64,000 nt of DNA from Symbiodinium natans (GCA_905221605.1 CAJNDS010002701.1:353501-417500), one strand, 5' to 3'; positions 41,028 through 53,500 are shown, counted from the first letter of the stretch. Numbers and translations: made by a program. The notes: a model not told the origin generated them from the letters alone.

Positions 41028-41826
41028 AAATTCTGCAGCAGAATCTTCTCCAACGCGGGAGGTGTTTTGCCGGCCGCCTCAGCCACCAGCTCTCCGAGGA
41101 CTCCTCTTTGCGACTGTTGCAGTGATGCCGAGCTGAGATTTAGCCTCCCGTTGCTCAACTCTAGATAGTGGGAGAAGAATTCTTGTCACACCCTACAGCA
41201 GCACGCCAAATTGAGCACGAGGCTCCCCAAAGCTGTGCAAGTCAGTCGTTGTGCGGGCACATGGCTTTCGGATTTGGGAGGGGCTTTTGTTCCAATGCAT
41301 AGTACTCAAATTTGAGAATTTGTTGCTAAGTCTCGATGGGTCTAATAATTGGACGGAGCTGCGTCCATGACACGGAACTTCGCTCTTGCATCCGCATGTG
41401 CAAGCCAAATGCCTGATCATGTGTTGAGGCCGCGAAGCCCGCGTTGCTAAAACTAGCGGTGTGACCGATTGCTGAGCGTTGGGTTCTTTCTGGTTCGAGC
41501 CTGGTTGGCGGCTGCACCACTGGGGTGCTACCGGAGCTCTTGGCGTGCCTTCTCAGCACACCTGCTGTGTATAGGTTTGACTTAAGTTGGTTGGCTGCCA
41601 GCACATGCTTTTTTAAGGAGTCTTAGATTCCACGACTTGTTCATGTCTAATCGTCCAAGCGGTAGCTTGGCCAAGAAGTGCATGTCTGAGGTCATGGTGC
41701 TCAGATCTTATTCCGCCCTGGCGGTCAAAGGCGACCCAGATGCGGAGGACTGACTTCACGACTGCTGAGGGTTCTGAGGTTGGGACTGCCTCCATGCGGT
41801 CCTCCCGTAATCTCACTAATTGGCAT
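41028..41826. other. Unassigned stretch
   Basis: Short frames only. Confidence 0.3.
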
Positions 41827-41998
41827 GCGATGTATGAGGTTGGTTGGTTATCTAGATGAAAGTTGGAATGGAGCTTGGCAAATTGCATCAGGCTTTGGGT
41901 CCCGGCGTGCGCTGCGCCACGTGTGCGCCATCCTCGGCATTGAGTCGCAGCTGATCCCCATCCAGCAGATACCAACCCCCCTGTACGACGGCTACTGA
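41827..41998 (+). CDS. Candidate terminal exon, unknown
   Basis: The frame includes YLDESWNGAWQIASGFGSRR, then ALRHVCAILGIESQLIPIQQ and IPTPLYDGY, and a stop at 41996-41998. The part after CATCAG (41890) is especially protein-like and codon-rich in GC. I do not recognise the family. Confidence 0.42.
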
Positions 41999-43012
41999 AG
42001 AAGTCCTGATAGACTTGTTTGCTGCTTCCGGCCTTGCGTTAAACTGGGTTTGTAAAGCGAGCAGCCGCCCCTTGTCATATCTCATACCGCAATCTTGTAA
42101 TGTTTATGGGTTTGGCTCGTGACGGTGCTCCATAAGCACAATCTTCCCGAACCCTGTCAAGGATTCGAACTTGCGTACACCACCTAAGCTGTGCTTGCAG
42201 CCCAACTTCCTCCCTGCTGTTTGTGCCAGAAATAAGTAGCCAGCCAGGCAGGGCCGGCGCACCAGGATGTGATGAGCGCTTGGAAGGGCAGGCAGCCGGT
42301 GTACGCATACTGTAAATTATAGTCTAATTATCTTCGGGTGCCAACATCATTCTTTGTTTAGTAGCGCCCGTATAAACTGTTGCCGCGCTCAGAAATTATG
42401 TAGTGTTGCGCGGGGAAATAATGGGAAAGGGAGGGTGAGATAAAAATATTATTATGGCGAGCCATGCCACCCCCAAAAAGCCTATTCACAATTGAAATTC
42501 CAAGCGGTTTTTGCGTTTGAATTTCATTATGTGTACCTCCAAAAGCATGACTTTACCCAAAAACAGCTTCGCTGCTTGGTCGAACTGGCTCCGACTTCCA
42601 TATCCAAAGTACGAGGAACCTATGGATATTTGATGACCCATTGGATCCATAAGAAGTCGAATGGGCAGGAAGGCCCTAGAAACAGCATAACCATGTGGGC
42701 TTTGCTCAAGGCTGTGAATAAGGTTTGTTTTTGGAAGACATTAGGCGAACCGATCGAGGACGCAGGGTCCCGGATGCTACTACGATAAAGTGGGACAGGT
42801 GTATCTCGGCAGCAGTCGTCTTCAGCCTCGCGACGTGCCTGGCTGTGGCAGTTAGCATCCCAGAGGGTTCTTGCCAGTCGCATTCCAAATTGACCTTGCG
42901 CAGCTGTATGTAGAAGATGGTTTCTGAGAATTTGGTATTGCGACGGCAAACGGGAACAAGCAACCTCACATAGTGATCCCAGCTCGCTACTTCGTTTGGA
43001 TCAGCTTCAGGT
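41999..43012. other. Unassigned stretch
   Basis: A plus frame at 42492-42788 (98 codons, no ATG start) is weakly protein-like. The RC of 42140-42180 carries AGTTCGAATCC, a B-box-like word, without a matching A box. No gene is called. Confidence 0.3.
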
Positions 43013-43042
43013 TTGGGCTGTGTATGTGTGTGTGTGTGTGTG

Positions 43043-43075
<33 letters not shown>

Positions 43076-43076
43076 T

Positions 43077-43109
<33 letters not shown>

Positions 43110-43120
43110 GTGCGTGTGCG

Positions 43121-43157
<37 letters not shown>

Positions 43158-43268
43158 TTGCCGTTGCCGTTTGCCTGTGCCGTGTGCCTGTGCCGTGTGC
43201 GTGTGCGTGTGCGTGTGGGTGTGGGTGTGGGTGTGGGCGTGGGCGTGGGCGTGCGTGCGTGCATGCGT

Positions 43269-43345
<77 letters not shown>

Positions 43346-43378
43346 CGTGGGCGTGGGCGTGCGTGCGTGCATGCGTGG

Positions 43379-43419
<41 letters not shown>

Positions 43420-44040
43420 ATTGTGTGATTTTGTGTGTCTGTGTGTGAGTGAGTGAGTGAGTGAGTGTGTGTGTGTGTGTGTGATTGTGTGTGATTGTGT
43501 GTGATTGTGTGTGATTGTGTGTGATTGTGTGTGATTGTGTGTGATTGTGTTTGTGATTGTGTTTGATTGTGTTTGTGATTGTGTGTGTGATTGTGTGTGT
43601 GATTGTGTTTGTGATTGTGTGTGAGTGTGTGTGAGAGTGTGTGTGAGTGTGTGTGAGTGTGTGTGATTGTGTGTGATTGTGTGTGATTGTGTGTGATTGT
43701 GTGTGATTGTGTGTGATTGTGTGTGATTGTGTGTGATTGTGTGTGATTGTGTGTGATTGTGTGTGTGTGGGTGGGTGTGGGGGAGTGTGGGTGTGTGGGT
43801 GTGTGGGTGTGTGTGGGTGTGTGGGTGTGTGTGGGTGTGTGGGTGTGTGTGGGTGTGTGGGTGTGTGGGTGTGTGTGGGTGTGTGGGTGTGTGGGTGTTT
43901 GAGTGTGTGAGTGTGTGAGTGTGTGATTGTGTGAATGTGTGATTGTGTGATTGTGTGAGTGTGTGATTGTGTGATTGTGTGATTGTGTGATTGTGTGATT
44001 GATTTTGTGTCTCTGTGTGTGTGTGTGAGTCTGTGAGTCT
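43013..44040. repeat. Compound TG-based satellite, about 1 kb
   Basis: Consecutive blocks of TG, TGTC, TGTGCC, TGCCGT, GTGTGC, GTGGGC, TG, GTGTGATT (8-mer), GTGAGT and GTGTGG units follow one another. The plus strand is nearly free of A except within ATT/GAG units. The 557-codon minus frame and the plus VCVCVC frames are translation artefacts of this array. Confidence 0.95.
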
Positions 44041-44440
44041 TGGGCTTAGTGTGAATAGGTTATGAGAGCGATGTTGAAGTGATGGCATGAGCGAAACGGA
44101 CCCCGAGGGGCCGAGTTGTTTTACATTTGCATTATGTTTGTATAGGCTTGTCGTGGTACTTTGTACTCCTTGGCCGTCCTCCACTCGGGCTGCACCTCCT
44201 GTCGTCTGCATCCTGGGTCTCCTGGTCTGTGGGGCTAGGCAAGCTGCGGCCTGGCAGATGCAGGTAGCAGCGGATTGAAACTTTGCAAAGGATAGCAGAA
44301 ACAAAACGATTGCATGCGTGAAGTACGATGCCCATAACCAAACCAGCTGAGCACCACTGGATAAAAAAGACCCCTTCACAAACAGACCTGGAAGTTTCGG
44401 AAAACTGTCACGGCCCGAGTACTGGACCGCAGGTCAAGGC

Positions 44441-44469
44441 GGGGGGGGGGGGGGGGGGGGGGGGGGGGG
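44441..44469. repeat. Poly-G tract (29 G)
   Basis: The longest homopolymer in the window. Confidence 0.95.
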
Positions 44470-44507
44470 AGGGGGATATCATGGAGGAAGGGGAGGGCTG
44501 GTGCACC

Positions 44508-44852
44508 CTAGATGTCAGTTGGATTCTCGCTGATGTGATGACCCCTTTCCACCTTGTCGCGTATCCTTCTAAACACCGAAAGAATCCCGCGAGCCAAGGT
44601 TGTAGCACCGATGAGGCCGGTCAAGGCCCGGGTTGCCACCAAAATCAGTCCGCCAACCATCCCCTCAAACAACGGAGGACGTGCATACACTGGCTTGCAC
44701 GTTCTAATCTTGGGCTCGCTTGGACTTTGGTTGAAACTCCCGTGGCTCAGATTGGGGGGGCAAGCGAAGTTGAAAGTGAAGGCATGTTGGTAGCGCGGCC
44801 ATGGTGATTCCGTGTCAGTTGTGTTCTGAAGCTGCATGACATGAGCTTCCAT
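44508..44852 (-). CDS. Candidate minus-strand ORF with Gly/Ala-rich hydrophobic segment (114 aa)
   Basis: ATG at 44850-44852; the stop is at 44508-44510. Residues 1-60 are polar (MEAHVMQLQNTTDTESPW ...). Residues about 65-92 form a hydrophobic Gly/Ala/Leu helix (MVGGLILVATRALTGLIGAT) that could span a membrane. The end is basic and helical (SVFRRIRDKVERGHH). The C-terminal half is the convincing part. The family is unknown, and the plus strand has a competing frame containing the poly-G. Confidence 0.38.
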   Translation of the reverse strand: MEAHVMQLQNTTDTESPWPRYQHAFTFNFACPPNLSHGSFNQSPSEPKIRTCKPVYARPPLFEGMVGGLILVATRALTGLIGATTLARGILSVFRRIRDKVERGHHISENPTDI

Positions 44853-45968
44853 ACAGGAACGATCTGGCTTCGGTTACACCGCTCTGCCCTAGACCGCTAC
44901 AGCCAGGACCGCCAATCACCTCCGGGGCTGACAGGCCAGTTCCCTTCTGGTTTCTCTGAAGGTAGCCCACATGGCAAATGCCCTGAAGTTTGAAGATTCT
45001 CAAAAGGCCCGGATTTTGCATTTCGGGAAGGAAAGCTGCCTTGGCGGTCTCGGGCACTGTCGTCTCTATCGTTTTAACTTCGCCTCAGTAACTTCGCCTC
45101 AATCTTGAAGAATTCTTCAGGCTTCAAAGCTTGCAGTTTTGTGTGGATGCGCATCGTCAAGTGTGCGATGTACCTCGGGCACCGGCTCCGAGATACAGTT
45201 GCCTGCCTACATACACCCAGATTGTCCAAAACTACGTCACAAGCATGCCCTTCACTCTTCTAGCAGCGTGTAGTCAGGATACTTCTCTTGCTTTGTGTGC
45301 TACACGTGAAACTGACAAGCGCCAAAAGTCATTCCGGCCGGGAGGGCTGGCTCGGCTGAACATCCCACGCAGCCCACTGAATCACCTAATCCCAGCCCTA
45401 CATCTGACTTGACTTTGTGCTGCAAAGTGGGCCTTTCCAGGCTTAGCGCTTGAGGAGGAACTTCCAGCACCAGGACGGCATGCTCCACTTATGTGAACGT
45501 GCTGCAGGTTGAAAAGAGTTTGGAGCAACACTTCGAAAAGTCCTGTGCGGCTGCGCCGTCAACTGGAACGCCGCAGCGGAACTAGATCCTCTCTAGAGCA
45601 GAAAGATGCCGGACTTGCAGTGAACATGCATGGATGTGAGATCTCTATATAGCTTACAAAGTACATGTGTAAATAAAGAGTAGCTCGAAACTCGAAAACT
45701 TTCACCTGCACAGCCCATTCCTTTCAAATCACGTCCGCGGCCTGGATTGCAGGAGAGTGTGTCGAGTGCCTGCAGCCGTCCCAGTTGTTTAGCGTCAGGG
45801 ATGCCTGAAGATGTTATGAACGCGCGTGCTTGTTTTTCATATCTGGAAGGGGTTACATGTCCAGGCTCCGTCGGCCAGTAGGCTGCTGAACTGTGACAAG
45901 ATGCCCACTCGTTTATTGCCATGTTGGTACAAGGTCCCAGCTCAAAAGTGAAGCTCTAAGACTCTAAG
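44853..45968. other. Unassigned stretch
   Basis: A frame at 45131-45412 after CTTGCAG is weakly protein-like. CAGTAACTTCGCCTCA-type duplication lies near 45083. No gene is called. Confidence 0.3.
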
Positions 45969-46292
45969 ATGTTCCCCCTTGCAAGGCACAATCTTCTGGG
46001 CCCTCGTAGTCTTGGGGTGCCCACCGTGTTTCCCAAAAACAATGAGTGGACAGCACTCCCTTTGCTTCAGGTCGAGTGGAAGGCCATCTGTGTGCAGCGG
46101 GGCAGGCCCTGGCTTTTTTTTAGGGCATTGAGAGGCATATTGCAGCTGTCTTGCAAGTGGGGGTTACCGGTTTACCCTTGCTTTGTTGAAACCGTATGCG
46201 TGCGCGGAGCAAAGGAGCAGAGTAGCAGGGAGTGTCTGGGACTAGAGACCAGAGTTAAGGAGCCCCGCTCTTATCCCATCTCATCTTCATAA
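45969..46292 (+). CDS. Candidate ORF (107 aa), unknown
   Basis: ATG 45969. The middle reads NEWTALPLLQVEWKAICVQR, then GRPWLFFRALRGILQLSCKW, followed by a charged tail. It is protein-like but unrecognised and may include intron. A second coding-like frame begins 27 bp after its stop. Confidence 0.3.
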   Translation: MFPLARHNLLGPRSLGVPTVFPKNNEWTALPLLQVEWKAICVQRGRPWLFFRALRGILQLSCKWGLPVYPCFVETVCVRGAKEQSSRECLGLETRVKEPRSYPISSS

Positions 46293-46321
46293 ACGATTCT
46301 GCGACATGTGTTTGAGGCGTG

Positions 46322-46504
46322 CAGCGGCGATTGACCGGTGACGGTGCTCCGCGGCTGGAAGTCAGAATCCTACCTGGACACAATTATGACTCAGGGCTCG
46401 TGACACCAAAAAATCGCTTCCTTGCACTGAAGGATGCCATGGAGGAGCGCATGTTGCAAGGCTCGCCGCAACAAGGCCGGGCATGTTTGGTCAGTGCCAC
46501 ATGA
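46322..46504 (+). CDS. Candidate exon, unknown
   Basis: After GCGTGCAG the frame reads RRLTGDGAPRLEVRILPGHN, then YDSGLVTPKNRFLALKDAME and ERMLQGSPQQ, to a stop. Beta-like then helical pattern with good composition. No family is recognised. Confidence 0.35.
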   Translation, partial: QRRLTGDGAPRLEVRILPGHNYDSGLVTPKNRFLALKDAMEERMLQGSPQQGRACLVSAT

Positions 46505-47035
46505 GACCGCCTACACCCGCCAACACCCGCTTCTCATTCTCATCGGTCAATCCTGGCATGTGGGCAAAAGTCTCACAAGTGCGCCAACAAGAACAGAGGG
46601 AAGATGGGGCTCTGGAATGCCGCAGGAAGCCGTCAAACCTGTATTTAGGGTCTTCATTATGTTAGCCTTACTGGCTGCGTGCAAGAGTGACTGTCCTCAT
46701 TGTCGATTGAAGAAGCATGGCTAGAAAGCGCCCAGTGAGAGCACACATCCACCAATGCCCAGAAGAAGACAACAAGACAAGGCAGTAGAAGGCAGAAGAC
46801 AAAACAACACTTGCATTTGAGACAGCCCCCAGATCGGCATAAACACAAGCTGGATTCTTTGGGGTTCAGTCGATGTTGTGTAGTGATGGCATCGAGTGAA
46901 GGAAATTTGGAGCCTGGTCATTTGCACATCAGGCGTGTGTTAGTGCGAAGCTGTCTGGGGCCCCCGAAACCCCTGAACCTAGTCGTCCTCTGAAATTATC
47001 GCTGCAGTGATTTGGCGTAAAGCAAGACCCTAGGG
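46505..47035. other. Unassigned stretch
   Basis: No supported feature. Confidence 0.3.
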
Positions 47036-47218
47036 ATGGCGCGGCAGAGAGAAAGAGAGAGAGAGAGAGAGTGCTTTGGCGGACGGCAAAAGAACCCTGA
47101 ACCCTTTGACATTTTTTCGTTGGCCGCGCGGACAGATGCAAAAGCGCTGGAGAGCTGGCTTGATCGAGGCCTGGTGGTCTGCCGATTACCCATCAGGATG
47201 TATCTCGTAGCAAGCTAG
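47036..47218 (+). CDS. Candidate small ORF with ankyrin-like half-repeat
   Basis: ATG 47036 opens MARQRERERERECFGG from a GA-repeat, then reads KNPEPFDIFSLAARTDAKAL and ESWLDRGLVV. FSLAARTDAKALESWLDRG resembles the first helix pair of an ankyrin repeat. The stop is at 47216-47218. The GA-rich start word GGGATGNNGCGGCAGAGAGA also occurs at 40727 and 49488. Confidence 0.35.
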   Translation: MARQRERERERECFGGRQKNPEPFDIFSLAARTDAKALESWLDRGLVVCRLPIRMYLVAS

Positions 47219-47528
47219 AGTTTAAGCCCGTTTGATAGCGTCTTTCCTAGCAAAAATCAGTGGTCGCAAGAGCCGATGCACGGTAGACTGGTACAATATG
47301 AAGTACAGGTCTGGCTCCGGATCCCCTCCGGCATTAGGGAGAGGCCGAGTTTAGTTGAAGGGGTAGGGTTTCTGCAAAACCTTCCTTGCTTTCGCAAAAA
47401 CCTTTGGCCCAATCTGAACAGTTTGGCCCCGAGAGGGCAGGGGCACGGCGTGTGAGCTGCAGGTTCCGTAGAATCCAGCACGCCAGGATGCAAATGATCT
47501 GAAATGGAGCAGGTAATGGGATTCTTGG
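47219..47528. other. Unassigned stretch
   Basis: No supported feature. Confidence 0.3.
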
Positions 47529-47762
47529 ATGTTTTTTGTCTCATTAGCGCATGTTTTATACAAGTGTAGCGGCTCCAGGAAACGTGAAAGAGCTGAAGAC
47601 CTGGTTGCAACGAGGACGGAAGACTGGCTGCTCGCCTGGATTTACGGGCTTATTTGTGTGCGTAGCTGTGAGAGTACGAGGCTGACGAATATCAAGGCTT
47701 GGAACCCTGTGAAGAGAAAATGCTCTGGCAAGTCAATGCTGCGTGCTCCATGGGAACACTAA
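47529..47762 (+). CDS. Candidate ORF (77 aa), unknown
   Basis: ATG 47529; the core RKRERAEDLVATRTEDWLLA looks helical, but the end is less convincing. It may continue the ankyrin-like gene at 47036, since WLLAWIYGL has similar character. This is speculative. Confidence 0.27.
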   Translation: MFFVSLAHVLYKCSGSRKRERAEDLVATRTEDWLLAWIYGLICVRSCESTRLTNIKAWNPVKRKCSGKSMLRAPWEH

Positions 47763-50173
47763 TCTGAGGTGAAGAGTCGCCACCCTCACATGCGCCATCA
47801 GTCACAGACAATCATAGACCCAGAAGCTCTAACCACCCATATTCTCCCACCAAGGAATCCCCCAAGAAAGACTGACATGCACTGACCCCAACCCTGTTGC
47901 CCAGTACAAGACGGTACTACAGTTACTACAGCTCTGGGCAACAAGCCTCTGCCAATTTCGCCTCCTGCTCTTATGGGCCAGGTCTGCAAGGACCGGAGGT
48001 CTTGGAGACCGCAAAAGAGCTGCAGGCCACTGACTTTTTTTCAGTTCGTATATACATATATGATTTCTGGCAATTTGGCAACTCGCGCTAGTTGGTTTTG
48101 ATAGGAGAATCACGCCTGATTTGTGGCTAGGACTTGTTCTGAGCCAGGCACTTGAGACTCTTAAGACCCTCAAGCCACCCTCAAGCCCTGAGCAAACTCC
48201 TTAGTGACTGCCGATGCCCTGCTGTGAACGCCTATATTGGCGCATACCACTACTAAAGCTTCGCAGAGTGCCCCACAGAGCCTTCAAAACCTGGAACTCC
48301 ACAAGACCCAAACCACGCGAAGTGCGGGCAGGCATTTCTGTCCGGCCATCCTGCCCCTTGGCCGAGCTCTTTCAACACACCTCTTATCACGCATTCATCG
48401 CTCGCGCAGCTCTGAGAGCCAAGCTATTCTTCCATACCTAGATGCTGCGCACCTGGCAACTCAAGCCTGGGGTAAGGTGAAAGGCCAGTGCCCAAACCGC
48501 TCGCCCGTGCTGTCGAAGCCTGGCTGCATTTGTCGAGGCCATTGAGTCTTTGTGTGAGGCACCTCCGAGCTTGAATGAATCGAAAGTGGGTGTGTGTGTG
48601 TGTGTGTCAGTGTAAAGTGATACACTTTTTGGACTCCAGGTCACAGGCTGGCGTCGCTGGATTCGGATAGAACAAGTGTGATGGAGTATGACGATTCGGT
48701 TCCAATGGTCCACGGAGCTTCCGATCGGTATCTGAGGGCAACTCACAGCAATCGAAACCCACAGTTACTGCACGCAAGGCGGCGTAGAACGTGTTGTTGG
48801 GGTGGAGGTCCATCGTTGATTCGAGTTGTCACTTCGAGCCTCGCGCTCACAGACGGTCTGCACCTCCGCTACGCCCGAGGGCGTCAATGACGGTCACGCT
48901 TCAGCAGCAAGAGTTGCCTTCGGAGCTCTTCCTGCCCCTGCTTCTCAGGCCCCTCATGGATTCGGGGGTTTGCTTCAGCCACTAAGCAAAGCCTTGCGAG
49001 CCTAGAGGTCAAACTCCCATGAAAACACAAAGAGAAAGCAAACAATCCCAAGTTTTGTCCATATCCTGACACGCAACCGTTCGAGAGCGAACCTTGGCCC
49101 AGAGCTTGGACAGCATGTGCTATGTACCTCTCAGAAATGGTCCGGCTTCGAAATTTGATGTTGAGGTGTAGGCGGTGCAGGGTTTGGTTTTTTTCATTAT
49201 GGGGATGTTTTTTCCTACTTGAGCAGGCGTAGTGGCATAGCTGGATCTGGACCGAAGCCGCGAGTGTGAGAGCTTCCTAAGCAAGTCGTATTTTTAAACT
49301 TGGCCAACCCGTCGGCACAATCTCTCTGCAGGGTGGCCAAAGATAGCTTTGGGCGCTTGATGAGGACGACACCGGAGGCACCTTATCCCTTGTTGCACCT
49401 TTCACAAACTGTGAAAGGGAAGGGGGAGGGGGGGTGAATTCGGCACGCATAACCGAAACCAAAAAAAGATGGAACCGACAAGCATGTTGGGATGCAGCGG
49501 CAGAGAGAGAAGTATGGGCTGCTAGGGCTTAAGGGTTCAGGGTTTTTAGGAGCTTGGGCTTCAGGTGTTGGAGGTTTCTCTAGGAGACGTGTTCTGGTTT
49601 CCGTTAATTGCAGGTTTCGCGGGCTTCCGTTATGGCAGTGTCTGGTTCTCGCTACATCTTCATTGGTTTCTGTTATGGTTTCTGGCCTGGTCTTGGTCAC
49701 ACCTCTCTTTCGGTTTCCGGTACCGACGCAGGAATGGGCCTGCCGTTTCAGTTTCTAGGTGACAGGACTTTCACGTGGAGCTTTTCGGGATGCCGGTCTA
49801 GCAGGATCAGCAAGAATGTCTTGCTGCAAGACAGGCCCTCCATTCAACCAAAGCGTAGCATCTCAGAACGTAGGGGTGCGAACCTCGAAAGGTTAGATCT
49901 GTGCCTTGTGCAGCTGCAGTTATGAGACTCTGCTTGGCAGACGGTGATGGTGAACATTGGCGCAGATGGGACCGAGGAAGAATTACTGTCCCTGCAGGAC
50001 AAAGGGCGACAGGGCTCGAGGAATTCTTCGTTTGAGCTGTTACGGTGTTTTAAGGCTTGCCCTAGAAGGGTTCTCAGTTGCTGGTTGTAGATGTGTGCAG
50101 CTGCAAGGTGTTTTAACATGCTGCACACATCCACCCGCATGCGCCAAGAAACAGAATTCATCTTGACCGCGGG
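47763..50173. other. Unassigned stretch
   Basis: Holds a short GT run (48589-48608), a third GGGATGCAGCGGCAGAGAGA word (49488) and a TTCCGGTT/GGTTTCTG-rich patch (49580-49730). No gene is supported. Confidence 0.3.
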
Positions 50174-50527
50174 GTGGGCATGGGATCCTGTTTTTCTGGA
50201 TCGTTGGACAGGGAGCCTTTCCAATGCTTCTGCAGCATGAAGGGGTCTGTCTCAGACTCTTGGAGCCCATCGAGGCGTGCTCTTGGACACGTTCCTGTCA
50301 CCAAAAGGACTGTGCAAAGCAAAGCGGAAGCCAGAAGGGAGCCGAAAAGACCATTCCTGCTCGAAGTGCCAGGAAGCTGTGGGATTGGGCGCAGGCAAGA
50401 AGTTTCAGATCATCGCGGAGGCTTGCGTTGTTTGGCAGAGAGTGTGCTTCCACTTCTCATCACCATCATCCCATTTTTTGTCACCACTCTTGCAGTCAAG
50501 AATATTATGGATGTCATAGAGCACTGA
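50174..50527 (+). CDS. Candidate exon with C-terminal hydrophobic segment
   Basis: The frame of 117 codons (first ATG near 50180) ends with ESVLPLLITIIPFFVTTLAV and KNIMDVIEH before the stop. The hydrophobic stretch is long enough to span a membrane. GTTTGGCAG before it could be an acceptor, so the real exon may be only the last 30 codons. No family is recognised. Confidence 0.33.
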   Translation: MGMGSCFSGSLDREPFQCFCSMKGSVSDSWSPSRRALGHVPVTKRTVQSKAEARREPKRPFLLEVPGSCGIGRRQEVSDHRGGLRCLAESVLPLLITIIPFFVTTLAVKNIMDVIEH

Positions 50528-53500
50528 TGTATGGTTCGGGCACTGGACCATTGAACCTCCGGGGATGTGCTCCTTGCTCTGTCTACGTGTGCTCCTTTGC
50601 ATCTTACCATGCATCCCAAGTAGCCCCTCGAGCTCATGCTACTTGTACACATCAAAGTTCTGCATGATAATCGTATGAGAATGTCATAAGTCATAAGCCA
50701 AAGCATCGCTAACCTGGCCGGATGTACACGGCTGTTCATCGAATTTGCCACAATTGGTAGGAAGGAATCTGTTCTCCGCGCGAGACCTGCTGCCTACATT
50801 CAAGCTCTTCATGCATCAATGTGTGGCTCCCTTTGCGGCTTCTGCGGTACTTTGCGACGATGGCCTCTGCGACGGCGGTCGTCGCAGTATTGCAAAGGGG
50901 AGGGCGGTCGTCGCAGTATTGCAAAGGGGAGGTTGCCAAATGTGTATAAACCCTTTGTGCGTTGCTTTTTGTAAAGTCCTCCGCAGGTGACGGACCCCTC
51001 CATGGACGCCATGGTTGCTGCGTCAGGCGCCCTCTCAAGTCACTCTGGGTCTCATCGCTCGGCATGGCAGTATAGTAGAACCATGGCATTTTCAGTGTGT
51101 ACAGAACCGTCAGGAATGCGAGGTCACATGTCATGCCTCCATATTTCGCGGTGCCCCAAAATATTACGCGGTGCCCCAAAGATTTTCCTGCCTGACAGGA
51201 TTCTGGGTTGGCTTGGCTGTTCGCCTCATGGACTGATCTCCGGGTTCACTTGGCAGGAAAAGACTTCCCGAAAGAGTTCCACACGCAGGCCAGCACGCTT
51301 ATGATTTCTGGAGAACAGAATGGAATTGAGGAAACCTTGTAGCCACAAGAAGAATTGATTGTCTAGAGATCGCGCAGGTGCCCGCGCAAGGCACGTAGCA
51401 CTCTTGTAGAAGAGCAGGAAAAGCAGGATGTTATGTGGATATGTTAAAAAGCTGGCCTTTGGAGAGACTATATATATATATATGTATCTACATATTCCGT
51501 TTCATTTATACACTCCGAACTACATCAACTGCATCTGTATTTATTTTTTCTTACGCGTAGACTGTGTTGATAGTTTGTGTATGTGTACATGTTACTGTGT
51601 CTCTGCATGCAACGTCTATGACAGTCTATGATCTGTGTATGTTACTTGTATACAGGTATATGCACATGTGTATATAATGTGTATGTATGAATACATGTAG
51701 ATTTGTGTATATGCTTTTTCTTCTATGTGTGCATGTCTGCACAATCTTAGCCTGATGTATTCTACAAACAACGTAAGACATAACTAGAGCAAGTTGGTTC
51801 TCTTTATCAGGCGATTCAGATCAGGGCCGGAAGTGATCACGAGCCACAAGACGAGGCTTAATGAGGGTCTTACATTTTCTAGGCCGGTCGAGCAAACTTT
51901 GCTATTGCATGCCCATCAATTTTTCAAGCAGAACTAGAGAGTCTAAGCAGAGACTACAAGCTGCGCTGGAGCTACGCCGGCATGGATAGTCATAGAAGGG
52001 GCATCGAATCCTCAAACTCTTGTTAAGCCTCGCCGGTCAGTGACTCGGTACACTGCTTCCGAGCACCAGGTTTCCGGTGCAATGATGCGGCAAGGCGCAG
52101 CCGAAGGTGTTGGTCGCCAGGCTCAATGTACTTTTGGACCACTCAAAACACAGGTATGCCTAGTGGGCCCTGATTTGTTGCAAATCGCAACTTTCCAAGT
52201 AGAGTAGTCAAGCAGCAAGTCCAGCGCTGTCATGTTTTTTCGATTAGCAGCCTGGATGCATGCGCTGCGTGTATTTACAGATCTTCGCAGACAAACATGG
52301 AGCGACACGGCTCAGCCTCACGAGTTGCAGGAATATGTTTGAGCAACGGGCCGGGGAGCAGATATGTTACAGTATGATTTATGACAGTCAATCGTGGTCA
52401 TTGGCCCTGAACCTTCGTAGTTGCATCGTTCTTGCGTACACATGTGCGTCTTCGGCAAAGTGACTATAGCTAGGTCAGCTTGGTGTTCATCTAATGCCGC
52501 ATCAAGACTACGGCACACGGCTTCGGCCAATAGGCAACAGTCGCCGATAGTCAACTACTCATAGAAGTGGAGGATCTCGGCGAAGTACCCGGTCGAGGAA
52601 AGCCCTCGGTCACTCTGAGGCGACTTCCATACCTGGGCTGACTTCGCGATGCCGCAGATGCAGGAGAAGAACAGCTACATGATTCAGGCAGGCTTTCTGT
52701 CCCTACCGGTGCAAGTTCGGGCTTCCTCCAGCTTCCTCAAATGTGGACAAGGCTTGTCTTGCCAACCTGTTGGCGGGAATTGGGGGACTCTGCGCAGCCC
52801 ACGGGTTTGTATCCAGCCCAAAGGCGCCCAGGGTCTCTGCAGCCGAAGCAGATGAGACCCCAACGCCCTGCAGCTTGAAATAGCTCAAAGCCTTGCATGC
52901 TTTCTCTGAGGAACCGAAAAGCTATAGACCTTGCACCGCAGTGTAAACCTTCACCTTCACACCCGACGTGTGTCCTCTCTGTCTGGAGTCTACAGCTCAC
53001 AGGCTGTGCAGACCCCCTCAAAGCCCTCATACTGTAGCCGAGCTGCACGTCCACAAGCCACAGCATATGGGTCATAGAGCTGTAGACATTGGCAGGGCAA
53101 GTTCAAGTCTCTCGGACTCAGCACGGCCTGCCAGAGCAAGTGGCTCCAGCTCGTTTTTGAGCGGCTTTGAATCTGGGGCTCCGGGATTAGGCTTCGGTGT
53201 GTCTTGCTTTGTGAGCGGGCGGAGAGGTTGTGCTGAGAAGTTAGGTTCAGTCGGAGTCAGTTGCTTCGCTCCGGTCTTAGCCATGTCCTCCCTCAATGAG
53301 GTCCAGGATTTCATGTCTTGCTGTGCAGAAGGAAGGACCCGAACCCTATCCGGGCCCGGCAGTCGTATTTCAGTGCGGCCTCGCAACAGATTTCGCTATG
53401 TATTCATGAAGAATAGGTCACCGTCGCACCAAGAAGCCATTTGTTGCCCCGAAATGGCTCTTTCAAGCTCAACGTGTGAAGAATACCCGATATCCCACTC

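Noticed and set aside
42140-42185. tRNA or tRNA-derived SINE on the minus strand
   Set aside because: AGTTCGAATCC fits a B box, but acceptor stem, D arm and A box are missing.
42706-44379. 557-codon minus frame and several 100+ codon plus frames over the TG satellite
   Set aside because: Pure low-complexity (HTHT, VCVC) readings of a simple-sequence array.
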